Shown here in pieces: positions 36,356 through 48,239 of a stretch of 64,000 nt of DNA. The number at the start of each line of letters is the position of its first letter. Position 1 is the stretch's first letter. The position numbers and the translations under genes were made by a program. Source of the stretch: Gallionella sp. (GTDB lineage Bacteria; Pseudomonadota; Gammaproteobacteria; Burkholderiales; Gallionellaceae); NCBI GenBank assembly GCA_030682375.1, contig JAUXOL010000010.1, positions 1-64,000 of the forward strand, given 5' to 3'. The notes below the pieces were generated by a model. It was not told the DNA's origin, did no database searches, and worked only from the letters and a program-made list of their open reading frames with translations.

Positions 36356-37455
36356 TCTCGATGGATCAGCTCCTGGTCGCCGCCGTAGCCGAGCAGGGAT
36401 TCGATCTCCTGGCTGGAATGGCGGGCGATGCGGCGGGCTTCGTCGGCGCTGTAGTTGGTCAGGCCGCGGGCGAGGTCGTGGCCGTCTTCGGTGACGCAGG
36501 CAACAACCGCACCGCGCTCGAATTCGCCGAACACTTCCTTGACGCCGATAGGCAGCAGGCTCTTGCCTTCTTCGCGCAACGCCTTGATCGCACCGGCATC
36601 CAGCACCAGCTTGCCGGCGACTTGCAGGTGGTCTGCCAGCCATTGCTTCCGGGCGGCGAGGGTGAGGGTGGGGGCGGTGAGCAGCGTGCCGATGGCTTCG
36701 CCGGCGAGCAGGCGCAGCAGCACATCGCGTTCGTGGCCGGAGGCGATCACGGTGTGCGCGCCGCTGCGTGCGGCGCGTTTCGCCGCGAGGATCTTGGTGA
36801 TCATGCCGCCGCGGCCGATGTGGCTGCCAGCGCCGCCGGCCATCAGTTCCAGCTTGGCATCGCCCGCTTGCGCCTCGGCTACCAGCGTCGCGCTCGGGTC
36901 ACGGCGGGGGTCGGCGGTATACAGGCCGGTCTGGTCGGTCAGGATGATCAGCACGTCTGCTTCGATCAGGTTGGTGACCAGCGCGCCCAGCGTGTCGTTG
37001 TCGCCGAACTTGATCTCGTCGGTGACGACGGTGTCATTCTCGTTGATGATGGGCACGACGTTCAGCGCCAGCAGGGTGCGCAGCGTGGAGCGGGCATTCA
37101 GATAACGTTCGCGGTTGGCGAGGTCGGCGTGGGTCAGCAGCACTTGTGCGGCGTGCCGACTATGCTGGCGGAAGCAGCTTTCGTATGCCTGTATCAATCC
37201 CATCTGGCCGACTGCGGCGGCGGCCTGCAGGTCGTGTATCGAGGTCGGGCGTTCGCGCCAGCCGAGGCGCTGCATGCCCTCGGCGATCGCGCCGGAGGAC
37301 ACCAGCACGACCTCATGGCCGCTGGCGTTCAGTGCGGCGATCTGGCTCGCCCATTTGCCCAGTGCGTCGAGATCCAGTCCCGCGCCCTGATTGGTCACCA
37401 GGCTGCTGCCTACCTTGACGACGATGCGCTTGCATTGGGTCAGTACGGTCTTCAT
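36337..37455 (-). CDS. proB: Glutamate 5-kinase
   Basis: A 372-residue enzyme for the first step of proline synthesis. Amino acid kinase domain ([58 protein letters not shown]) followed by a PUA domain (about 280-372; [22 protein letters not shown]). Six bases after obgE. The C-terminus ends inside a repeat-derived hairpin. The 788-residue plus-strand frame opposite proB and obgE is a shadow. Confidence 0.97.
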   Translation of the reverse strand: MKTVLTQCKRIVVKVGSSLVTNQGAGLDLDALGKWASQIAALNASGHEVVLVSSGAIAEGMQRLGWRERPTSIHDLQAAAAVGQMGLIQAYESCFRQHSRHAAQVLLTHADLANRERYLNARSTLRTLLALNVVPIINENDTVVTDEIKFGDNDTLGALVTNLIEADVLIILTDQTGLYTADPRRDPSATLVAEAQAGDAKLELMAGGAGSHIGRGGMITKILAAKRAARSGAHTVIASGHERDVLLRLLAGEAIGTLLTAPTLTLAARKQWLADHLQVAGKLVLDAGAIKALREEGKSLLPIGVKEVFGEFERGAVVACVTEDGHDLARGLTNYSADEARRIARHSSQEIESLLGYGGDQELIHRDNLVLL

Positions 37456-37461
37456 GGTCTG

Positions 37462-38565
<1,104 letters not shown>

Positions 38566-38590
38566 TCACGAGCATGATTCCGAACCAAAT

Positions 38591-38617
38591 AAAAAAGCCC
38601 TACCTTGCGATAGGGCT
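38591..38617 (-). terminator. Intrinsic terminator after rpmA
   Basis: On the minus strand AGCCCTA...TAGGGCT forms a 7-bp stem with a short loop followed by six T. It lies 23 bases past the rpmA stop, so obgE-proB needs read-through or its own promoter. Confidence 0.85.
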
Positions 38618-38639
38618 GATTCGTTCCGGACGACGCTGC

Positions 38640-38897
38640 TTACGCTGCGACGATGGAAACTGTCCTGCGCTTTTGCGCGCCCTTGATGGCGAACACCACC
38701 TTGCCGGTGATTTTAGCAAACAAGGTGTGATCCTTGCCCATGCCGACGTTATCGCCAGGATGGAATTCGGTGCCGCGCTGACGCACGATGATGCTGCCCG
38801 CGCTGATCAGTTCGCCGCCGTAGCTCTTCACGCCCAGTCGTTTTGAGTGTGAGTCGCGTCCGTTACTGGTACTGCCGCCGCCCTTTTTTGATGCCAT
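38640..38897 (-). CDS. rpmA: 50S ribosomal protein L27
   Basis: An 85-residue L27 whose N-terminus [16 protein letters not shown] reaches the peptidyl-transferase centre, followed by [28 protein letters not shown]. Normal length. 21 bases after rplU. Confidence 0.98.
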   Translation of the reverse strand: MASKKGGGSTSNGRDSHSKRLGVKSYGGELISAGSIIVRQRGTEFHPGDNVGMGKDHTLFAKITGKVVFAIKGAQKRRTVSIVAA

Positions 38898-38918
38898 GTT
38901 ATATGCTCCTTAACAGAA

Positions 38919-39230
38919 TTACGCGGAGATGCCGTCGATGCGGATCTCTGTGTAGTTTTGACGATGACCTTGATTCTTCTGGTAGTGCTTACGGCGGCGC
39001 ATCTTGAAGATGCGGACCTTGTCGCCGCGGCCATGCGACACGATGGTCGCTTGCACGGTTGCACCGGTCAGCAAAGGCTTGCCCACGGACAGCTTGTCGC
39101 CGTCGGCTACCATCAGCACCTTGTCCAGCACGATAGCGCTGCCGACATCGCCGGGGATGGTTTCGATTTTCAGGGTTTCACCGGAAACGACACGGTATTG
39201 TTTACCACCGGTTTTAATGACTGCGTACAT
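38919..39230 (-). CDS. rplU: 50S ribosomal protein L21
   Basis: A 103-residue L21 ([19 protein letters not shown]-type segment [20 protein letters not shown]). Normal length. First gene of the rplU-rpmA unit behind a strong promoter. Confidence 0.98.
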   Translation of the reverse strand: MYAVIKTGGKQYRVVSGETLKIETIPGDVGSAIVLDKVLMVADGDKLSVGKPLLTGATVQATIVSHGRGDKVRIFKMRRRKHYQKNQGHRQNYTEIRIDGISA

Positions 39231-39268
39231 AACAACCTCGATTGATTGCGGTTTTTGCGAAGGCGCGG

Positions 39269-39296
39269 ATTATACATAAAAATCCGGCCCCGTCAA
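39269..39296 (-). promoter_or_regulatory. Sigma-70 promoter of rplU-rpmA
   Basis: Minus strand TTGACG (39291-39296), 16 bases, perfect TATAAT (39269-39274). It lies 38 bases before the rplU ATG and is among the best promoter matches in the window. Confidence 0.75.
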
Positions 39297-39310
39297 AACC
39301 ATTTTTTGTT

Positions 39311-39367
39311 GTAAAACTCGCCAGGCGAGCCCTCATTCCCCTCGCCCGCTTGCTGGCACGGGCGGGG
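39311..39367 (-). terminator. Double hairpin after rho
   Basis: Two minus-strand stems follow the rho stop: CTCCCCGCCC...GGGCGAGGGG and CTCGC...GCGAG, the latter followed by TTTTAC. This is a plausible but weak intrinsic terminator. Confidence 0.45.
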
Positions 39368-39375
39368 AGAGGTGG

Positions 39376-40632
<1,257 letters not shown>

Positions 40633-40771
40633 GACGATACGCAGATGGGAATCTGGAAGTGAGGTAAGGGATGGTTTGAGTTACAGAAGCAGGGTGGTGG
40701 ATTACCTGGGTGCTTGGCCCGCATGGCCTGGAACGTATTCGTCTCGAATGTTGAACTTAGGAGGATGAATT

Positions 40772-40788
40772 CCGGTTGAACGAACCGG
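40772..40788 (-). terminator. Hairpin between trxA and rho
   Basis: CCGGTT-N5-AACCGG in the trxA-rho gap, 29 bases after the trxA stop. No T-run, so its termination role is uncertain. Confidence 0.3.
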
Positions 40789-40817
40789 GAGGCGATGCGG
40801 GTGCGACAGTAAACGCT

Positions 40818-41144
40818 TTAGATGTGGCTGTCAATAAATGCTGTCAGCTGGGATTTCGACAGTGCGCCGACCTTGGTGGCTTCGATGTTGCCGTTCTTGA
40901 ACAGCATCAGTGTCGGGATACCGCGGATGCCGAACTTCTGCGGGGTCTGCTGGTTCTCGTCGACGTTCAGCTTGGCGACGCTCAGGCGGCCTGCGTATTC
41001 CTTGGAAATCTCGTCCAGGATGGGCGCGATCATGCGGCAGGGGCCGCACCATTCGGCCCAGTAGTCCACCAGCACGGGTAGCGGGGACTGCAATACCTCT
41101 GCATCGAAGGTCGCGTCGGAAACGTAATGGATGTGTTCGCTCAT
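40818..41144 (-). CDS. trxA: Thioredoxin
   Basis: A 108-residue classical thioredoxin with active site [13 protein letters not shown] and cis-Pro segment [12 protein letters not shown]. Cytosolic disulfide reductant. ATG at 41144 ([10 protein letters not shown]) gives the standard length. Upstream of rho on the same strand with a 185-bp gap. Confidence 0.97.
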   Translation of the reverse strand: MSEHIHYVSDATFDAEVLQSPLPVLVDYWAEWCGPCRMIAPILDEISKEYAGRLSVAKLNVDENQQTPQKFGIRGIPTLMLFKNGNIEATKVGALSKSQLTAFIDSHI

Positions 41145-41307
41145 GGTAGGTCTCGTTCCTGGAAATATAGGGAAGGTGTTGCTTGAAGAATCTGGGGTTC
41201 GCCTGATTGCGATGCGGCATCCTAACCAAAAAATCGTCCTGTGTGAAGTATCGGGGATTTCCCCCGATGGGGTAGCCATTCCGGATGTTTCCGGATTCGG
41301 CCCCGTT

Positions 41308-41336
41308 TTGTCATTGCGTGGGCGATGTGGTTTAAT
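41308..41336 (+). promoter_or_regulatory. Sigma-70 promoter directly before nadK
   Basis: TTGTCA (41308-41313), 17 bases, TTTAAT (41331-41336). The -10 ends eight bases before the ATG, so transcription from it would give a leaderless or near-leaderless mRNA. Confidence 0.5.
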
Positions 41337-41344
41337 CGCCCACC

Positions 41345-42217
41345 ATGAAATTCCCCTTCCAGAATGTCGCGCTGATAGGCAAATACAAGGCGCCGGAGAT
41401 TGCCGAGCCGTTATTGCGTCTGGCCGCTTTTTTGTCGTCCCGCGGCTTGCGGGTGGTCGTGGACAACCTGACCGCAGAACATCTGGCCGGCAACCCTTAT
41501 CCGGTGATGACGCTGGAGCAGATGACCGGCGAGGTCGATCTGGCCATCGTGATTGGCGGCGACGGCACGATGCTGAACATCGCCCGCACGCTGTCGCCGC
41601 ACCATATTCCGCTGATCGGCGTGAATCAGGGGCGGCTGGGCTTCCTGACCGATCTTTCGATGGAGCACATGCAGGAGAGCATCGCCGCGATGCTGGATGG
41701 AAAATTCATCAAGGAACAGCGCCTGCTGCTCTCTGCGAAAGTGCTGCGTGACGGCGTCGAAGTGTTCGGCGGGCTGGCGTTCAACGAAATCGTCGTGCAC
41801 CGCAGCCAGATCAGCAGCATGGTCGAGTTCGAGGTGCGCATCGACGGCGAATACCTCTATAACCAGCGCGCCGATGGATTGATCGTCTCGACGCCGACCG
41901 GTTCTACCGCCTATGCGCTGTCCGCCGGAGGGCCGATACTGCACCCCAGTCTCGATGTGCTCGAACTGGTGCCGGTGTGCCCTCACTCGTTGAGCAACCG
42001 TCCCATCGTCGTAAAGAGCTCTTCGCTGATCGAGATATTGATGCACCGCACCGGTGACATCCGCGTGCGCTTCGACAGCCACACCACTTATGACCTGCAG
42101 TTGCACGACACCATCGTCGTTACCCGTCATCCCGAACCGGCCAGCCTGCTGCATCCGGAAGGCTACAGTTACTATCACATGCTGCGCGAAAAGCTGCTGT
42201 GGAACCAGACCCTGTAG
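41345..42217 (+). CDS. nadK: NAD kinase
   Basis: A 290-residue NAD(+) kinase producing NADP. GGDGTML near residue 73 is the catalytic/phosphate motif; [24 protein letters not shown] and the C-terminal beta sandwich are typical. The ATG at 41345 matches the family start ([12 protein letters not shown]) and has no ribosome site; the promoter lies immediately upstream. Confidence 0.97.
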   Translation: MKFPFQNVALIGKYKAPEIAEPLLRLAAFLSSRGLRVVVDNLTAEHLAGNPYPVMTLEQMTGEVDLAIVIGGDGTMLNIARTLSPHHIPLIGVNQGRLGFLTDLSMEHMQESIAAMLDGKFIKEQRLLLSAKVLRDGVEVFGGLAFNEIVVHRSQISSMVEFEVRIDGEYLYNQRADGLIVSTPTGSTAYALSAGGPILHPSLDVLELVPVCPHSLSNRPIVVKSSSLIEILMHRTGDIRVRFDSHTTYDLQLHDTIVVTRHPEPASLLHPEGYSYYHMLREKLLWNQTL

Positions 42218-42255
42218 TCGATGAAGCTACCTGTCCTTTACACGCGTACCGTCCA

Positions 42256-42290
42256 ATGCTGAAGTTTCCCATTTCATGCTGAAGTTTCTG
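42256..42290 (+). repeat. 20-bp direct duplication of the recN start
   Basis: ATGCTGAAGTTT occurs at 42256 and 42276. The first copy opens an 8-codon frame (MLKFPISC) that ends in a TGA overlapping the recN ATG. Confidence 0.6.
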
Positions 42291-43937
42291 GGTATCCGAG
42301 ATTTCGTCATCGTCTCCTCGCTCGAGCTGGATTTCTCCGCGGGCTTTACTGCGCTTACCGGAGAGACCGGCGCGGGCAAATCCATCCTGATCGACGCGCT
42401 GACGCTGGCGCTCGGCGGGCGCGGCGATGCGACGATGGTGCGCAACGGCTGCGAGCGCGCCGAGATTGCCGCCGAATTCGACATCTCCGGCCTGCCGTCC
42501 CTGCGCGACTGGCTGCGCGAACAGGGGCTGGAGGGCGATGAGGGCATCTGCCTGCTGCGCCGCGTGCTGGATGCGGGCGGGCGCTCGCGCGGCTTCATCA
42601 ACGGTTGCAGCGCCACGCTGCAGCAGATGCGCGACGCGGGCGAACAATTGCTCGACATCCACGGCCAGCATGCGCACCAGACGCTGTTGCGTCCCGATGC
42701 CCAGCGTGCGCTGCTGGACGGCTACGCGGGAGTCGCCGAGGATGCCGAGCAGGTCGCCGCGCTGTATCACGACTGGCAGACCTTGCGCCGCCGCCGTTTG
42801 ACGCTCAGCGAGAACGCAGAGGCGGTCGCCGCCGAGCGCGAACTGCTGCAGTTCCAGCGCGACGAACTCAAGGGCCTGAACTTCAATGCCGCCGACTGGC
42901 AGATCGCGCAGGATGATCATGCGCGCCTGTCGCATGCGGCCAGCCTGCTGGAGACCGCCGCGTTCGGCGTCGACACGCTGAGCGAATCCGATACCGCATG
43001 TCTCTCGCAGCTCAATGTGCTGGCCGTACGCCTGCGCGACGGGCTCGAACACGATGCCAGCCTGGGCGATGCGTTGCGCATGCTGGAAAGCGCGCAGGCC
43101 GACCTGCAGGAGGCGGTGTACGCGCTACGGCATTACCAGCAGCGACTGGACGCGGACCCGCAACGCTTGAACGAACTGGAGCGACGCATCCAGGACGTGA
43201 TGGACGCCGCGCGCAAGTACCGCGTCGCGCCCGAGCAGCTGGACGAAGCATTGCAGCGCATCGAATCACGTCTCGCCGAACTGGGTGGCGACGCCGATCT
43301 GGCGGCGCTGGGACAACAGGAAGAGGCCGCACGCAAAACCTATTCGAGCGCCGCACAGAAACTGAGCGCGGCGCGCAAGAAGGCGGCCGCCAAGCTGGCG
43401 CAGGAGATATCCACCTCGATGCAGACGTTGGCGATGCAGGGCGGCAGCTTCGCCGTCGTGCTGCTGCCGATGACGGAAGGCAACGCGTATGGGCTGGAGA
43501 GCGTCGAGTTCCAGGTCGCCGCCAATCCCGGCGTGCCGCCGCGCAGCTTGGCCAAGGTCGCCTCCGGCGGCGAACTGTCGCGCATCAGCCTGGCGATACA
43601 AGTCGCCGCCAGCCAGCTCGCCAGCGTGCCGACGCTGATCTTCGACGAGGTCGATAGCGGCATCGGCGGGCGCGTGGCCGAGATCGTCGGCCATCTGCTG
43701 AAGCGCCTGGGCAAGTCGTATCAGGTGCTGTGCGTCACCCACCTGCCGCAGGTCGCGGCCGCGGCCGACCAGCAATGGCAGGTCAGCAAGGCGGTGGAGG
43801 ATGGCAACACCCTGAGCCGCATCGCGGTGCTGGACGGCGAACGCCGCATCGAAGAGATCGCGCGCATGCTGGGCGGCGTGAAGATCACCGAGACGACCCG
43901 CAAGCACGCGGCGGAGATGTTGGGCGCGACGGCTTGA
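42276..43937 (+). CDS. recN: DNA repair protein RecN
   Basis: A 553-residue SMC-like ATPase for double-strand break repair. Walker A GETGAGKS (about 30-37), long coiled-coil centre (about 160-370), signature ASGGELSRISLA and Walker B LIFDEVDSGIGG. Start MLKFLGIRDFVIVSSLELDF is the family N-terminus. Standard length. nadK-recN order is common in proteobacteria. Its start codon region is duplicated 20 bp upstream. Confidence 0.97.
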   Translation: MLKFLGIRDFVIVSSLELDFSAGFTALTGETGAGKSILIDALTLALGGRGDATMVRNGCERAEIAAEFDISGLPSLRDWLREQGLEGDEGICLLRRVLDAGGRSRGFINGCSATLQQMRDAGEQLLDIHGQHAHQTLLRPDAQRALLDGYAGVAEDAEQVAALYHDWQTLRRRRLTLSENAEAVAAERELLQFQRDELKGLNFNAADWQIAQDDHARLSHAASLLETAAFGVDTLSESDTACLSQLNVLAVRLRDGLEHDASLGDALRMLESAQADLQEAVYALRHYQQRLDADPQRLNELERRIQDVMDAARKYRVAPEQLDEALQRIESRLAELGGDADLAALGQQEEAARKTYSSAAQKLSAARKKAAAKLAQEISTSMQTLAMQGGSFAVVLLPMTEGNAYGLESVEFQVAANPGVPPRSLAKVASGGELSRISLAIQVAASQLASVPTLIFDEVDSGIGGRVAEIVGHLLKRLGKSYQVLCVTHLPQVAAAADQQWQVSKAVEDGNTLSRIAVLDGERRIEEIARMLGGVKITETTRKHAAEMLGATA

Positions 43938-43983
43938 GGTATCATGCGGCGGTTTTGAAAACGGACAAACGACGAGAACAACT

Positions 43984-45075
43984 ATGCGCATCACACTGAT
44001 ACTGGCTTCCGTGCTGCTGGCTTCCTGCAGCGGCCTTTCCACTCCGCTGCTGTCGCCATACAAGATGGACATCCGTCAGGGCAACTATGTCACGCCCGAG
44101 ATGCGCGAGAAACTCAAGCTCGGCATGACCAAGCAGCAGGTGCGCTACGTGCTGGGTACGCCGATGATCGCCGATGCGTTCCACGGCAGCCGATGGGATT
44201 ATCCCTACCGTCTGGAACAGCGCGGCAAGATCGTCGAGAAGCAGCAGCTGACGCTTTATTTCGACGGCGACAATCTGGCTCGCGTCGAGGATAGCGGCAA
44301 GCGGGTGGCTAACATGCAGAAGATGGCGGTGGAAAAACCGGCCCCTGTCAAACCGGTAGTCAAGGTCGATCCTGCCGCCGAGGCGCTGGCCAGCGTGCAA
44401 GCCTGGGCTGCGGCATGGTCGGCGAAGAATGCGGGCGACTACCTGGCTGCCTACACGGCCGACTACGCGCCCAAGGGCATGAGCCGCGAGAAGTGGGAAG
44501 CGCAGCGCCTGGATCGCATCAGCCGTGCCAAGACTATCGAAGTGACATTGAGCGACGTCAGCGTCAGCGTGCAGGACGACACCCATGCGACGGTCGCGTT
44601 CGCACAGAGTTATCGCTCCAATACTCATCGCGACGAAGTGCAGAAGACACTGGCGCTGGTCAAGCAGGAAGGCCGCTGGCGGATCGCCGACGAGCGCCTC
44701 GGCAGGGACGTGCGGGCCGACCAGCCTGTCGGCAATCCCGAAGAGGCCGTGCAGGCCGCCGTGATGCAGTGGGCCGAAGCCTGGGCCGCGCGCGACGTGG
44801 AGAAATATCTCGCCGGCTACGCCGATGATTTCAAGCCTGCCGGCATGGGCCGCGCGAAGTGGGAAGCGCAACGCAAGGAGCGCATAACCAAGGCGCAGTC
44901 TATCGAAGTCAAGGTGAGCGACCTGAAGGTCAAGCTGCGCGACGACAGCCATGCCAGCGCGACCTTCAGGCAGGATTACCGTTCCGATGCCTACAGCGAC
45001 AGCATGCGCAAGACACTGAAGCTGGAAAAGAGCGGCGGCGAATGGCTGATCGTTGCCGAGCAGGCGGCAAAGTAA
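43984..45075 (+). CDS. bamE: BamE/OmlA lipoprotein with two extra C-terminal NTF2-like repeats
   Basis: A 363-residue outer-membrane lipoprotein, more than twice usual BamE length. Lipobox LLASC puts the acylated Cys at C15. BamE domain about 25-105 ([34 protein letters not shown]). After a Pro/Val/Lys linker come two homologous segments, about 138-236 and 260-358, sharing W-x3-W, DY..Y, KWEAQR, RI.(R/K)A and WR/WL-I-A-(D/E), of the SnoaL/NTF2-like type. BamE assists beta-barrel assembly; the role of the repeats is unknown. Usual recN-bamE-dapB context. Confidence 0.9.
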   Translation: MRITLILASVLLASCSGLSTPLLSPYKMDIRQGNYVTPEMREKLKLGMTKQQVRYVLGTPMIADAFHGSRWDYPYRLEQRGKIVEKQQLTLYFDGDNLARVEDSGKRVANMQKMAVEKPAPVKPVVKVDPAAEALASVQAWAAAWSAKNAGDYLAAYTADYAPKGMSREKWEAQRLDRISRAKTIEVTLSDVSVSVQDDTHATVAFAQSYRSNTHRDEVQKTLALVKQEGRWRIADERLGRDVRADQPVGNPEEAVQAAVMQWAEAWAARDVEKYLAGYADDFKPAGMGRAKWEAQRKERITKAQSIEVKVSDLKVKLRDDSHASATFRQDYRSDAYSDSMRKTLKLEKSGGEWLIVAEQAAK

Positions 45076-45085
45076 GGGAATACAT

Positions 45086-45874
45086 ATGAGCAAGATCAGG
45101 ATCGTCATCGCCGGTTGCGGCGGACGCATGGGTAAGGTGTTGCTGGATTGCGTCGCGCAGGCCGACGATCTGGTGCTGCACGCCGCGCTGGAGCATGAAG
45201 GCAATGCGCTGCTGGGCACTGATGCCGGAGGCGGCGTCAATATCACTTCCGATATCGAAGCCGGATTGAAGGGCGCGGATGCACTGATCGACTTTACCCG
45301 TCCGGAAGGCACGATGCAGCACCTCGACATCTGTCGCAGGCTGGGCGTGAACCTCGTTGTCGGCACCACAGGCCTGAACGCGCAGCAGAAGGCGCAGCTG
45401 GGCGCGGCGGCTCAGGACATCGGTATCGTGTTCGCACCTAACATGAGCGTCGGCGTGAACCTGGTGTTCAAGCTGCTGGAGACCGCCTCGCGCGTGCTCG
45501 CCCACGGCTACGACATCGAGGTGATCGAGGCGCATCATCGCCATAAAGTGGATGCGCCGTCCGGCACCGCGCTGGGCATGGGCGAAGTCATCGCCCGCAC
45601 GCTGGGTCGCGACCTGGAGCAATGCGCGGTATACGGCCGCGAAGGCGTCACCGGCGAACGCGATCCATCGACGATAGGCTTCGCGACCGTGCGCGGCGGC
45701 GACATCGTCGGCGACCATACCGTGCTGTATGCGGGCATCGGCGAACGCATCGAGATCACCCACAAGGCCAGCAGCCGCGCCACGTTCGCACTCGGCGCAC
45801 TGCGTGCCGCTCGCTACCTGCAAGAGAATCCGGCAGGGCTGTACGACATGCAGGATGTGCTCAGCCTGAAGTAA
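45086..45874 (+). CDS. dapB: 4-hydroxy-tetrahydrodipicolinate reductase
   Basis: A 262-residue enzyme of the lysine/DAP pathway. NAD(P) motif [26 protein letters not shown] and the active site [15 protein letters not shown]. Normal length. AAGGGA ribosome site, ATG at 45086, 10 bases after bamE. Confidence 0.97.
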   Translation: MSKIRIVIAGCGGRMGKVLLDCVAQADDLVLHAALEHEGNALLGTDAGGGVNITSDIEAGLKGADALIDFTRPEGTMQHLDICRRLGVNLVVGTTGLNAQQKAQLGAAAQDIGIVFAPNMSVGVNLVFKLLETASRVLAHGYDIEVIEAHHRHKVDAPSGTALGMGEVIARTLGRDLEQCAVYGREGVTGERDPSTIGFATVRGGDIVGDHTVLYAGIGERIEITHKASSRATFALGALRAARYLQENPAGLYDMQDVLSLK

Positions 45875-45883
45875 TCCGCAATC

Positions 45884-45910
45884 TGTCGCGCCGCCAGTGG
45901 CGGTGCGACA
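45884..45910 (+). terminator. Hairpin between dapB and the GDT1-family gene
   Basis: TGTCGCGCCGCC, loop AGT, GGCGGTGCGACA: a 12-bp stem with one G-U pair. No T-run follows. It is too simple for a yybP-ykoY riboswitch. Confidence 0.45.
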
Positions 45911-45939
45911 TCCTGTTCAATATCCCCGAAAGACCCATC

Positions 45940-46515
45940 ATGGAAGCCTTCCTCGTATCCACCGGCATCGTCGCGCTCGCCGAGATCGGCGACAAGACGC
46001 AACTGCTCGCCTTCATCCTCGCGGCCAAGTTCCGCAAGCCGGTGCCCATCATCCTCGGCATCCTCGTCGCCACCATCGCCAATCACGCGATGGCCGGTGC
46101 GCTCGGCGCGTGGATCACTTCGCTGATGGGGCCGGAGACCTTGCGCTGGGTGCTGGGCGTATCGTTCATCGCGATGGCCGCGTGGACGCTGATTCCCGAC
46201 AAGTTCGACGAGGATGAGGCGAAGCTCGCGCAGTTCGGCGTGTTCGGCACCACGCTGGTCGCGTTCTTCCTCGCCGAGATGGGCGACAAGACTCAGGTCG
46301 CGACCGTCGCGCTGGCGGCGCAATATCACTCCATCCTGTTCGTCGTCCTCGGCACCACGCTGGGCATGATGATCGCCAACGTCCCCGCGGTGCTGCTCGG
46401 CGACAGGATCGCCGAGAAGATGCCGGTGCGTCTGGTGCACGGCATCGCCGCGGCGATCTTTGCGGTGCTGGGCGTGGCCACGCTGCTCGGCGCGGGCGAG
46501 AGCCTGGGTTTCTGA
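45940..46515 (+). CDS. TMEM165/GDT1 family transporter, probable Mn2+ exporter
   Basis: A 191-residue membrane protein with about six TM segments in two inverted halves, each with the UPF0016 hallmark: EIGDKTQLLAF near residue 15 and EMGDKTQVATV near 112. Bacterial relatives export Mn2+ and eukaryotic ones move Mn2+/Ca2+; the ion here is inferred. ATG at 45940 is the first Met that starts the family sequence; the frame upstream runs inside dapB. Confidence 0.88.
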   Translation: MEAFLVSTGIVALAEIGDKTQLLAFILAAKFRKPVPIILGILVATIANHAMAGALGAWITSLMGPETLRWVLGVSFIAMAAWTLIPDKFDEDEAKLAQFGVFGTTLVAFFLAEMGDKTQVATVALAAQYHSILFVVLGTTLGMMIANVPAVLLGDRIAEKMPVRLVHGIAAAIFAVLGVATLLGAGESLGF

Positions 46516-46685
46516 GAGGCCGGGGCATCGTAATTCCCAGCTACTCCCTTTGCCGGGGGAGGGAACCTTTGCCGCTGTAGGCTATCGGAGAGAAGGGGTG
46601 AGTTTCCGTCGCTGTTCGCAGTATGGTTCTCTCCCCGTTTGTGCCAGCATGAGTTCCTGATACATCGCAAGATGGAGGCAATGCC

Positions 46686-47582
46686 ATGAATACCTCTCCC
46701 GCTCACATCCTGACCGCCATCGCGGAGGTAAAGGCGCAGACGCTGGTCTCGTTGTTCGGTAACGATTTCGACGACGCCGACGATTTCGACGGTATGTTCG
46801 CGCAGGCCCTGTTGTCGCAGATACCGGACATGAACGGTGTATCGGTCGGCGTCTTGTCGGCGCTCGACCTGCCCGGCAGTGCGCAGGCAGCGATGCTGCA
46901 TGCGGGCCGCAACATGGCGTTGCCCGACCCCGAGTCGGCTTACCGGATGATGACGCTGATCAACGGCAAGGACTCGCTCTACAAGGCGCAGGTCCACGAG
47001 TTGGGCGAGATGGGTAAAGCCGTCGCAGAAATGCAACAGGCGGGCCAGAAGCTGGCCGATATCGAGGCCGGACACGAAGATATCGAGGCCGGGCTGAAGG
47101 ACTTCGTCGCCCAGTACAACGACTGGATAAGTCGTTTCGCACCCGACCTGAGCGGCGGCGGCCTGCTGGCCGGCACGCAAGCGGCGGAGATATCCCGCTA
47201 CGAGCTCGAGCAGAGCGTGCGCAACATGTTCATCGGCGTCAGCGAGGGGCTGAACGGCATCGACGATATCGGCGTCGATGTCATGCCCGACGGAACGCTG
47301 TCGCTGGATGGCGCGAAGCTCGATGCGATGATGGACACGAACATGAAGGCCGTCGTCGGTGCGACCCGCGAGTTCGGCGCGAGCTTCGCCCGCGCGGCGG
47401 AGATGCTCAATGCGCAAAACAATTTCATCCCCAACCAGCTCGATAACCTCAATCGCGCGATTCGCTATATCGGCGAAAACCAGGCCGACTGGCAGGCCGA
47501 GTTCGGCACCGGCGATGCAGCCAAGCCCACCGGGCAGGTCGCCCGGGCGCTGGCGGCATACAAACAGGCCGACGGCGTCTAA
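46686..47582 (+). CDS. Hypothetical protein with FliD C-terminal-like region
   Basis: A 298-residue protein with a strong GGAGG ribosome site. Residues about 130-275 show the pattern of the FliD (flagellar cap) C-terminal domain: FVAQYNDWISR, an L-x-G-T central segment, then IGVDVMPDGTLSLDGAKLDAMM. The first 120 residues do not resemble the FliD D0 region, and the protein is shorter than FliD (usually over 400). No flagellar genes are near. It may be a cap-like or divergent structural protein; function unproven. Confidence 0.5.
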   Translation: MNTSPAHILTAIAEVKAQTLVSLFGNDFDDADDFDGMFAQALLSQIPDMNGVSVGVLSALDLPGSAQAAMLHAGRNMALPDPESAYRMMTLINGKDSLYKAQVHELGEMGKAVAEMQQAGQKLADIEAGHEDIEAGLKDFVAQYNDWISRFAPDLSGGGLLAGTQAAEISRYELEQSVRNMFIGVSEGLNGIDDIGVDVMPDGTLSLDGAKLDAMMDTNMKAVVGATREFGASFARAAEMLNAQNNFIPNQLDNLNRAIRYIGENQADWQAEFGTGDAAKPTGQVARALAAYKQADGV

Positions 47583-47675
47583 TCGCCACCGCAACTCGTG
47601 TTTCTTTCTGCACAATGCGCTATGCTTACGGCCCATTGTGTCTGCTGTAGAGCCTAACTCACGAGAACGAATGCC

Positions 47676-48188
47676 ATGGAAAAAACCGTCAAGCTCCGCG
47701 CCTATTCAGAGGACGCCAAAAACCCAGCCGCACCGGAGAAACCGGTAGACGAAAAATTCCTCGATCTCGCGATGAAAGACGCGCAGATCGAAGAGGAGCG
47801 CAGCCGTTCGCTCGAACACCTGAAGACCATCGTACAACTGCGCGAAAGCCTCAAGCAGGAGCAGGCCAAGACGGTCGAGATCGCCAGGAAAGCGGCCGAG
47901 CTGGAAGCCAAGGTGAAGGGTTCGAACGAGCAGGAGGCGAACGAACTGGCGAAGAAGACCGCGCAACTCGAAGCGGAGAAGAGTCGTTCCATCGAGTACA
48001 TGCGGATGATCGAGCAGTTGCGCGAAAGCCTGGATCAGGAACAGGCTTCGGTCGCCGAGATGGCCGGCAAGCTGGCCGAGCTCGAGGCCAGAGCCGGGGA
48101 CATCCCCGCGCTGGAAGCCAAGGTTCTGGAACTGACCAACACGCTCGGCAAGATCGCGGCCATCGCGACTGCGGTGAAGCCGGGCTGA
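47676..48188 (+). CDS. Coiled-coil protein with an internal repeat
   Basis: A 170-residue, highly charged protein, helical throughout. Two copies of a segment of about 43 residues are visible (about 38-80 and 100-142), sharing SRS(L/I)E(H/Y), QLRESL-QEQA and AELEA. No TM segment or signal peptide. The preceding gene ends 93 bases upstream in the same direction. Function unknown. Confidence 0.6.
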   Translation: MEKTVKLRAYSEDAKNPAAPEKPVDEKFLDLAMKDAQIEEERSRSLEHLKTIVQLRESLKQEQAKTVEIARKAAELEAKVKGSNEQEANELAKKTAQLEAEKSRSIEYMRMIEQLRESLDQEQASVAEMAGKLAELEARAGDIPALEAKVLELTNTLGKIAAIATAVKPG

Positions 48189-48239
48189 CGTTACCCATCC
48201 ATTCGGTTTTTCGGCGTTGATGACGCCGAACCCGCCGCT

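Noticed and set aside
45875..45939. yybP-ykoY Mn2+ riboswitch before the GDT1-family gene
   Set aside because: The gap is only 65 bases with one simple hairpin and no conserved riboswitch core.
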